A stretch of DNA of 8,549 nucleotides, from NCBI GenBank assembly GCA_015233485.1, contig JADFXO010000162.1, positions 1-8,549 on the forward strand. Reading direction: 5' to 3'. The DNA comes from Nitrospirota bacterium. Its GTDB lineage: Bacteria > Nitrospirota > Thermodesulfovibrionia > Thermodesulfovibrionales > Magnetobacteriaceae. The translations under genes were made by a program, and so were the position numbers. The notes under the pieces are model-generated. The model did no database searches and was not told the origin of the DNA. It was given only the letters and a program-made list of their open reading frames with translations. Below are positions 1-4,004 of the stretch, in pieces (position 1 is the stretch's first letter; each line of letters opens with the position of its first letter).

Positions 1-428
1 AGGTCAGGAAACTGGCCGAAAGAACCATAAAGGCCACCGCAGAGATATCCAAAAAAATTGGGGCAGTGCAGTCGGAATCCCAACAGACCACTAAGTCCAT
101 GCAAGAGGCCACCACTGAGGTCGTCAAGGCAACTGATTTTATCAAAAACGTTGGCGCCTCCCTAAACGCAATCGTGGAGGCCGTCCATAAGGTAAGCGAC
201 CAGATAACGCTGATCGCCACAGCCGTAGACGAACAGTCCGCCGTGTCAGAGGAGGTTGCCAGAAACATCGAAAAGACCCTCAACATCGCCAAAGACATAG
301 AACACATGTCCGCCGAGGTAATGAACGACGTCAATAGCCTCTCAGGTGTCGCCCAAGAACTCCGACAAACCACCAGCGGCTTCAAAACAACCGAACCTAA
401 ACTCGAACCAAAACGACTGGCTACTTAA
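1..428 (+). CDS. Methyl-accepting chemotaxis protein, C-terminal part (5' end outside window)
   Basis: The frame is open from base 3 and ends at TAA 426-428, giving 141 visible residues of a gene that begins upstream. It opens with VRKLAERT, the conserved stretch just after the hairpin tip of the chemoreceptor signalling domain that contacts CheA and CheW. The rest is the returning arm of the cytoplasmic coiled coil, rich in S, T, A, E and Q, with the usual ITLIATAVDEQSAVSEEVARNI pattern split over two segments. The end (VAQELRQTTSGFKTTEP, then a charged tail) is typical of receptors lacking a CheR-tethering pentapeptide. Ligand-binding, transmembrane and HAMP parts are not in the window, so the stimulus is unknown. 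The family call is secure; the ATG/GTG codons inside this stretch are not starts. Confidence 0.93.
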   Translation, partial: VRKLAERTIKATAEISKKIGAVQSESQQTTKSMQEATTEVVKATDFIKNVGASLNAIVEAVHKVSDQITLIATAVDEQSAVSEEVARNIEKTLNIAKDIEHMSAEVMNDVNSLSGVAQELRQTTSGFKTTEPKLEPKRLAT

Positions 429-435
429 CCCACCC

Positions 436-516
436 AAAGAAAAGAAAAAGAAAGAAAGGGACGCCTGGCCGCCCCCCTTTAGAACCCCCTGCAAGGGGGC
501 CAGCCCCCTTGACCCC
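436..516 (+). repeat. GC-rich hairpin repeat, copy A
   Basis: A polypurine tract (436-460) leads into GGGACGCC, a C-rich run (472-477), then a hairpin core. CAAGGGGGC at 492-500 pairs perfectly with GCCCCCTTG at 503-511. An alternative hairpin, CCCCCT 485-490 with AGGGGG 494-499, is mutually exclusive with it. A second copy in opposite orientation lies at about 1284-1378. In this copy the purine tract comes first on the + strand, so the terminator-like orientation (hairpins, then pyrimidines) is on the - strand. It begins 8 bases after the chemoreceptor stop codon. It looks like a dispersed intergenic element; no protein is encoded. Confidence 0.8.
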
Positions 517-556
517 ATTATGCTTAATCCTATTGACACCATTATGTTTAATCCTA
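509..556 (+). repeat. Tandem duplication of a 24-base unit
   Basis: Two adjacent 24-base units, 509-532 and 533-556, begin TTGACC and TTGACA and both end TTAATCCTA. They differ at two positions only. The first unit starts within the last three bases of the hairpin of repeat copy A, so the duplication abuts that element. The second unit carries a perfect -35 hexamer (TTGACA, 533-538), but no well-spaced -10 box follows, so I do not call a promoter here. The AT-rich bases 557-634 that follow hold nothing I can identify. Confidence 0.75.
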
Positions 557-634
557 CATGTTATAAATATTTATGTTCAGATGCTTCTCCAAACAAAGAC
601 AGATATAGACAAGTGGTTGATAAATTTGTTATGC

Positions 635-663
635 TTGATATTATGGTTATGAAAGTTTATGAT
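635..663 (+). promoter_or_regulatory. Sigma70-type promoter for the zapB-like/zapA pair
   Basis: TTGATA (635-640) and TATGAT (658-663) each match five of six consensus bases and are separated by exactly 17 bases in an AT-rich stretch. The predicted transcript start near 670 gives a leader of about 33 bases before the TTG start at 703, with a strong ribosome binding site in between. A weaker overlapping pair (TTGATA 617-622, TATTAT 639-644) is also present. The call rests on sequence only. Confidence 0.6.
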
Positions 664-702
664 TAGGTTAAAAATTAAAGATATAGTGGGAGGGGTATTG
701 TC

Positions 703-963
703 TTGGAAAAAATAAAGGAGCTTGAAGAGAAGATATCGACTATAGTTGAGAAGGTAAAGGCGTTAAAGCGTGACAGGGATGCCTTGCAGAAGAAGGCTGA
801 TGAGGTGGGCAGTGTCATCGTGGCCAAGGATCAGGAGATAGCGACGCTTAAGGGCGAACTCAACAACAAGAACGTGGATATAGAGAGGATGGCGGGTGAG
901 AGAAACTCGGTAGCCGAGCAGATAGAGGCCATCTTAAGTGAGCTCGACAAGATAGAGATTTAA
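703..963 (+). CDS. Small coiled-coil protein, ZapB-like
   Basis: This 86-residue protein is almost entirely predicted coiled coil: heptad-spaced I, L, V and A with dense E, K, D and R from residue 1 to the end, and no Cys, Trp, Pro or hydrophobic segment. In other bacteria, small coiled-coil proteins encoded just before zapA are annotated as ZapB-like cell-division factors, which bind ZapA and help link the FtsZ ring to the chromosome. The assignment here rests on size, coiled-coil character and position, not on a diagnostic motif. The start is TTG at 703, chosen because GGAGG at 689-693 lies nine bases before it and the product begins MEKIKELEEKI. Only four bases separate it from zapA, so the two are surely co-transcribed. 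Confidence 0.7.
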   Translation: MEKIKELEEKISTIVEKVKALKRDRDALQKKADEVGSVIVAKDQEIATLKGELNNKNVDIERMAGERNSVAEQIEAILSELDKIEI

Positions 964-967
964 TAAG

Positions 968-1234
968 ATGGCAAGTGCAGAGGTCTATATACTTGGTCAG
1001 AAATATATACTCAAGGGCGAGGAGCCTGAGGGCTACATAAGGGAGCTTGCGTTGTATGTGGATAGGAAGCTGCAAGAGATACAGCGTTCTGCTCCAATGG
1101 CAAATCAGACAAAGACTGCTATCCTGGCCGCCCTGGGTATCGCCGACGAGCTGTTTAAACTGAAAGAAGCACACGAATCCCTAACAAAAAACATAGAGAT
1201 AAGCACTGAGAATCTCAGTAAAATACTCGATTAA
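968..1234 (+). CDS. zapA: Cell division protein ZapA
   Basis: The 88-residue product has the ZapA layout. An N-terminal beta-rich head (VYILGQKYILKGEEPEGYIRELALYVDRKL, residues 6-35, split here only for recognition) is followed by an alpha-helical tail with the family signature LAALGIADEL (residues 53-62). ZapA forms tetramers that cross-link and stabilise FtsZ protofilaments at midcell. The length is a little below that of the roughly 100-residue E. coli protein but normal for the short ZapA group. The ATG at 968 follows the upstream stop codon by four bases; its Shine-Dalgarno sequence is weak, which suggests translational coupling to the ZapB-like gene. Confidence 0.9.
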   Translation: MASAEVYILGQKYILKGEEPEGYIRELALYVDRKLQEIQRSAPMANQTKTAILAALGIADELFKLKEAHESLTKNIEISTENLSKILD

Positions 1235-1238
1235 TTAA

Positions 1239-1274
1239 TTGTTCAGGTGAGTATAATCACCCCGCTATGAACAA
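1239..1274 (+). other. Bulged inverted repeat after zapA
   Basis: TTGTTCA (1239-1245) pairs with TGAACAA (1268-1274), and directly inside it GGTGA (1246-1250) pairs with TCACC (1257-1261). This gives a 12-pair stem with one six-base bulge (CCGCTA) on the 3' side and the loop GTATAA. No T tract follows, so it is not a classical terminator. The loop region holds a perfect TATAAT (1252-1257) without a convincing -35 box. It could be an RNA processing or 3'-protecting structure, an operator, or chance. Confidence 0.35.
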
Positions 1275-1283
1275 GGTAAGAAG

Positions 1284-1378
1284 AGGTCAAGGGGACTGGT
1301 CCCCTTGCAGGGGGGGTCTAAGGGGGGGGCGGCAGGCGTCCCCCCTTCTTTCTTCTTCTTTTCTCTTCTTTTCTTCTT
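1284..1378 (-). repeat. GC-rich hairpin repeat, copy B, terminator-like on the + strand
   Basis: This is the reverse-complement partner of the element at 436-516. CAAGGGGAC (1288-1296) pairs with GTCCCCTTG (1299-1307). Relative to copy A one base pair is changed on both sides (G-C to A-T), so the stem is preserved. On the + strand a second hairpin, AAGGGGGG 1320-1327 with CCCCCCTT 1340-1347, is followed by a long pyrimidine, T-rich tract up to 1378. This resembles an intrinsic terminator for the zapB-like/zapA transcript and a barrier before purS. Confidence 0.8.
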
Positions 1379-1386
1379 AAATAGAT

Positions 1387-1410
1387 AAGGCAGGTTTAAA
1401 GGCAGGTTTA
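1387..1410 (+). repeat. Perfect 12-base tandem duplication at the purS ribosome binding site
   Basis: AAGGCAGGTTTA occurs twice in direct succession (1387-1398 and 1399-1410), the last base being the A of the purS start codon. Each unit contains an AAGG/AGG ribosome-binding core, so the duplication doubles the candidate Shine-Dalgarno sequence. The proximal AAGG at 1399-1402 is seven bases from ATG 1410. The effect on translation is not known. Confidence 0.75.
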
Positions 1411-1670
1411 TGATGAAGGTAGTGGTATATGTAAGGTTGAAGGACACGGTGTTGGATCCTCAGGGGAAGGCGGTGCTGGGTGGATTGCGGGACCTTGGGT
1501 TTACCGAGGTGGCCGATGTAAAGGTCGGCAAGATGATTGAGCTGTACATTGGCGATGTTGCCGCAGGGGAGAACTCGGCGGAGGCGTTGACGGGGCGGGT
1601 CAGGCAGATGTGCCAGAAGCTCTTGGTCAATACTGTTATCGAGGACTTTCGTTTTGAGGTCGTGGGGTAG
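1410..1670 (+). CDS. purS: Phosphoribosylformylglycinamidine synthase subunit PurS
   Basis: The 86-residue protein has the whole PurS fold signature: an N-terminal beta strand (KVVVYVRLK), then VLDPQGKAV (residues 15-23) and LGFTEVADVKVGKMIEL (residues 29-45), and a C-terminal VIEDFRFEV strand. PurS bridges PurL and the glutaminase PurQ in the complex that converts FGAR to FGAM, the fourth step of purine synthesis. The length is normal. The protein could start at ATG 1410 or the adjacent ATG 1413; 1410 is used because AAGG lies seven bases upstream. PurQ and PurL, its usual neighbours, are not next to it; a ferredoxin gene follows after three bases instead. Confidence in the family is high. 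Confidence 0.92.
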   Translation: MMKVVVYVRLKDTVLDPQGKAVLGGLRDLGFTEVADVKVGKMIELYIGDVAAGENSAEALTGRVRQMCQKLLVNTVIEDFRFEVVG

Positions 1671-1673
1671 GTA

Positions 1674-1865
1674 GTGGGAGTATTTGTAGATGAGATGGTG
1701 TGCATTGGTTGTGGCAGGTGTCAGGAGTTGTGTCCGGCGGTGTTTTTTGTAGATGAGGGTATCGGCAAGTCTCAGGTGATCGACCCGGAGGCGTGTGAAT
1801 ATGCCAACTGCTGTGAGGCCGCCGAGGAGAATTGTCCCGTACACGCAATCTCTATCGTTGCGTAG
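1674..1865 (+). CDS. Small [4Fe-4S] ferredoxin
   Basis: A 63-residue acidic electron carrier. CIGCGRCQELCP (residues 10-21) supplies the C-x2-C-x2-C motif and NCPVHAI (53-59) the fourth ligand, Cys54, before the usual CPxxAI end. This is the pattern of single-cluster bacterial ferredoxins. The protein has four further cysteines (20, 41, 46, 47). Cys20 is in the position usual for this group, while the Cys46-Cys47 pair is less usual and might form a disulphide or affect the cluster. The start is GTG at 1674, three bases after the purS stop, with the GTGGGGTAGG context of the purS end acting as ribosome binding site. Its redox partner cannot be told from the window. Confidence 0.88.
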   Translation: MGVFVDEMVCIGCGRCQELCPAVFFVDEGIGKSQVIDPEACEYANCCEAAEENCPVHAISIVA

Positions 1866-1880
1866 GAATCTCTATCGCTG
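1847..1880 (+). repeat. 14-base direct repeat across the ferredoxin/HD-GYP junction
   Basis: AATCTCTATCGTTG (1847-1860) and AATCTCTATCGCTG (1867-1880) match at 13 of 14 positions, 20 bases apart. The first copy encodes the last residues of the ferredoxin; the second fills the gap up to the ATG of the response regulator. The repeat leaves the regulator with its nearest AGGA-like site 13 bases from the start codon, unusually far, so it may rely on translational coupling. Confidence 0.6.
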
Positions 1881-2954
1881 ATGATTGACAAGGGCAAGGC
1901 GCATATACTCGTGACGGATGATGACCACTTCGTGCTCGAGTCGTTATCCATACTGTTACAGGAAAACGGCTATAGTGTCATGACGTGTTCCAACGCCAGG
2001 GATGCGCTCAATGTAATGGGCACACATAGCGATATTATAAATGTCGTATTAACGGATATAAAGATGCCGGGGATATCCGGTGTTGGATTGTTAGACCGTC
2101 TGCACAGGCGTTATCCAGATATACCGGTGATCCTGATGACTGCCTTTGCGGAGCTTGATGTGGTCATAGATGCGATAAAAAAAGGGGCGTATGATTTTAT
2201 AATCAAGCCCTACAGGTATGAACAGTTGTTCTACAGCGTTGAGAAGGCCGTCCGATACGCCCAGCTCCTGCGTATGGAGAAGGACTACAGGCGGATGCTC
2301 GAGGACACCGTCAGGCAGAGGACAAAGCAGTTATCCGACGCACTGGAGAAGGTGACAAGCCTCAGCAATGACATCGTCAACCGGTTGACCGTGACGGCCG
2401 AGTACAGGGATGAGGACACGGGCTCTCACATACTTCGCATAGGCAAGTACGCTGAGGTTCTGGCAGATGAGCTTGACATGTCTGAGGAGTTCATATGTTC
2501 AATCCGGTTTGCAAGCTCACTGCATGACATCGGCAAGATAGGGATTCCCGATAGCATCCTGCTTAAGCCCTCTGCGTTGACCCACGAGGAGTTCCAGGTC
2601 ATGAAGACACACACCTCAATAGGGGCCAAGATACTGTCGGGGTCATTGTTTCCAAAGCTGCAGATGGCCCAGAGCATTGCGCAGAACCACCACGAGCGGT
2701 GGGATGGCTCGGGCTATCCGGATGGCTTGCGCTCGACCGATATTGGCATTGCGGCCAGGATAAGCATCATATGCGACCAGTACGACGCCCTCAGGAGTAA
2801 GCGCCCTTACAAGCCGGCCCTAAAACACGATGACGCCGTTAAGATTATCACAGTGGGCGATGGCAGAACCCTCCCATCGCACTTTGACCCCCATGTGTTA
2901 CGCACCTTTAAACAGATAGCCGCAAGATTCGACGATATCTTCAACGAGCATTAG
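1881..2954 (+). CDS. Response regulator with HD-GYP phosphodiesterase domain (RpfG-type)
   Basis: The 357-residue protein has a receiver domain at about 8-125: acidic pocket DDD 13-15, phosphoacceptor Asp59 in TDIKMPG, Thr87, and Lys109 in IKPY. A helical linker (about 126-170) leads to an HD-GYP domain at about 170-350. Expected metal-site residues are present: His183, His215-Asp216 in LHDIGKIGIPD, His244, His270-His271 and Asp299. So is the motif HHERWDGSGYP (270-280) that defines the subfamily. Such proteins hydrolyse cyclic di-GMP, and phosphorylation by a sensor kinase would control the output. Nothing catalytic is missing, so it should be active. No kinase is adjacent. It is the last gene of the + strand block and converges on the defence island. 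Confidence 0.92.
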   Translation: MIDKGKAHILVTDDDHFVLESLSILLQENGYSVMTCSNARDALNVMGTHSDIINVVLTDIKMPGISGVGLLDRLHRRYPDIPVILMTAFAELDVVIDAIKKGAYDFIIKPYRYEQLFYSVEKAVRYAQLLRMEKDYRRMLEDTVRQRTKQLSDALEKVTSLSNDIVNRLTVTAEYRDEDTGSHILRIGKYAEVLADELDMSEEFICSIRFASSLHDIGKIGIPDSILLKPSALTHEEFQVMKTHTSIGAKILSGSLFPKLQMAQSIAQNHHERWDGSGYPDGLRSTDIGIAARISIICDQYDALRSKRPYKPALKHDDAVKIITVGDGRTLPSHFDPHVLRTFKQIAARFDDIFNEH

Positions 2955-2967
2955 TTCTAAAGAAACA

Positions 2968-3002
2968 TTCATGAATGGGAGCCATTCGCCCCCGCACATG
3001 AA
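2968..3002. terminator. Inverted repeat after the HD-GYP gene
   Basis: GAATGG (2973-2978) and CCATTC (2982-2987) form a six-pair stem with a three-base loop. TTCAT (2968-2972) and ATGAA (2998-3002) extend it outside a ten-base C-rich bulge. It starts 14 bases after the HD-GYP stop codon. There is no T run, so this is at best a weak or factor-dependent terminator. Confidence 0.35.
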
Positions 3003-3015
3003 AATGTATTTTTAC

Positions 3016-3048
3016 GGTAAAAGAGGGAAGGACTATACCTTCTTTACC
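3016..3048. terminator. Second bulged inverted repeat in the convergent spacer
   Basis: GGTAAA (3016-3021) pairs with TTTACC (3043-3048), and GAAGG (3027-3031) with CCTTC (3038-3042), around the loop ACTATA. There is one five-base bulge on the 5' side. It sits between the convergent HD-GYP gene and the defence island, where a two-way terminator is expected. It lacks a U tract on either strand, so the call is tentative. Confidence 0.35.
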
Positions 3049-3059
3049 CCTCCAACCCC

Positions 3060-3146
3060 TCAAGCGATAACATGAGCAATTTGCTCCTCAAGACTTTGGC
3101 CTTGTGTGTTCTTTTTCTCGGCCATGAGAAACAGGCTCTTGTCTGA
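3060..3146 (-). pseudogene. Remnant of the 3' end of a second res gene
   Basis: Read on the - strand these 87 bases encode SDKSLFLMAEKKNTQGQSLE and then EQIAHVIA and a stop. The last 28 residues of the intact Res (4005-4091) read SDKSLFLMAEKKNAQGQGLE then EQLLRAIE and a stop. By my count 68 of 87 bases agree, including a perfect 39-base run (3108-3146 against 4053-4091). Homology ends abruptly upstream of the serine; no other part of a res gene is present nearby. The differences resemble divergence between homologues more than decay of a copy of this res. It therefore looks like the tail of a different allele left by recombination. Confidence 0.85.
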
Positions 3147-3211
3147 TAGAGCCTGACCACATGCCCTGGCGCGGGGGAACGCATAAAAAAGTTTGCGGTA
3201 AATGGTCAAAA

Positions 3212-3982
3212 TCAAGGATTTTCTATCATATCTTGCCAAGTAGAAACAAGAAAAGCCGCCATAGTTCCGGCAAGATTGACTGCAAGCTCGGCATGACGGG
3301 GCTGTGGTTTTATGTGTCTTATCCCCTGTCCGTGAGCATCTCCTATCTTATTTCGAATAGAACCAAGATAACTCACGACAGACTGGCAATTTCCCAACAC
3401 GGCCTTAAATAAGTCTTCGTGTTGTTGGTTCGGGGCAAGGTTGAGTTGTTCCGCTGCAAGCGCCCATAGCTTCGGCAAATCCGCATCATCAGGATATAGC
3501 TTTTCGGTCTTGTCCAGCACATGCTTGCATACTGTCTCAATCAACATACGCGCTGCCGTGATTGCCCCTTCAGGATCACTAAGCCTACGATCAAGTGCTT
3601 TCTGCCATGCAGCGTGTACATGCTCAGAGTCAAAAGCAGTCAACGCTTCGGTGATTGTTTCAACGCACGGCGAGCGATCCTGTGCTTCAAGATACTCAAT
3701 CAATGGGCGGAAAGCGTCCCCAATGATTTTGCGCCGTCCCCGATAATTATCGCATTTATATTTTATGAAATTCCAGAATTGATCGAGGTCACTACACTGA
3801 CGCACAAAATCAGGAAGTTTCTCTTTCGTATCTGCGCGGGCGGCAAAAAACAAGCGAAGTTCTTTGTAGGTTGCATCACCGTCATCAAGAATTCCGCCTG
3901 TTGCGCGGGCAATAAGCCCGTACATAAACCGAGAGGCTTTATCAAGTGGCGTTTCATCATTAAATGCTATGGATGAATTCAT
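3212..3982 (-). CDS. Abortive-infection C-terminal domain (Abi_C-like) protein
   Basis: A 256-residue soluble protein without signal peptide or membrane segment. The N-terminal half is not recognised. The C-terminal half (about residues 125-250) matches the Abi_C pattern: ALDRRLSDPEGAITAARMLI, ETVCKHVLD, LPKLWALAAEQLNLAP, LGNCQSVV, RNKIGDAHG and RHAELAVNLAGTMAAFL. RNKIGDAH (Arg210 to His217) is an R-x6-H arrangement like that of HEPN-type RNases, so an RNA-cleaving toxin role is possible but inferred. The ATG at 3982 is preferred because AGGA lies eight bases upstream; a TTG at 4012 overlapping the res stop would add ten residues. It lies 22 bases downstream of res, so it is probably the third gene of the restriction operon. 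Domains of this type are found in phage-defence loci. Confidence 0.8.
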   Translation of the reverse strand: MNSSIAFNDETPLDKASRFMYGLIARATGGILDDGDATYKELRLFFAARADTKEKLPDFVRQCSDLDQFWNFIKYKCDNYRGRRKIIGDAFRPLIEYLEAQDRSPCVETITEALTAFDSEHVHAAWQKALDRRLSDPEGAITAARMLIETVCKHVLDKTEKLYPDDADLPKLWALAAEQLNLAPNQQHEDLFKAVLGNCQSVVSYLGSIRNKIGDAHGQGIRHIKPQPRHAELAVNLAGTMAAFLVSTWQDMIENP

Positions 3983-4004
3983 ATAACCAATCCTAATAAG
4001 TAAT

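Noticed and set aside
533..567. Promoter based on TTGACA at 533-538
   Set aside because: The only good -10-like hexamer (TATAAA, 562-567) is 23 bases away, and the hexamer lies in a tandem duplication. The pair at 635-663 is far better.
346..666. 106-residue + strand frame overlapping the chemoreceptor end and the spacer
   Set aside because: It translates the repeat element and AT-rich spacer, has no recognisable motif, and starts inside a known gene in another frame.
1235..1410. 6S RNA gene, which follows zapA in many bacteria
   Set aside because: The spacer is filled by the bulged stem, the GC-rich repeat and a pyrimidine tract. No long 6S-like rod with a central bubble can be drawn.
1377..1844. 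155-residue frame on the - strand over purS and the ferredoxin gene
   Set aside because: It is antisense to two clearly recognised genes and its composition (H, P, T, L rich) is what reverse translation of such genes gives. No family pattern or ribosome binding site was seen.
3154..3208. Inverted repeat TGACCA/TGGTCA downstream of the Abi gene as terminator
   Set aside because: Only six pairs around a 43-base loop and no T tract; expected by chance.
3521..3976. 151-residue + strand frame opposite the Abi_C-like gene
   Set aside because: It is a shadow of the Abi gene; the - strand frame carries the conserved domain.
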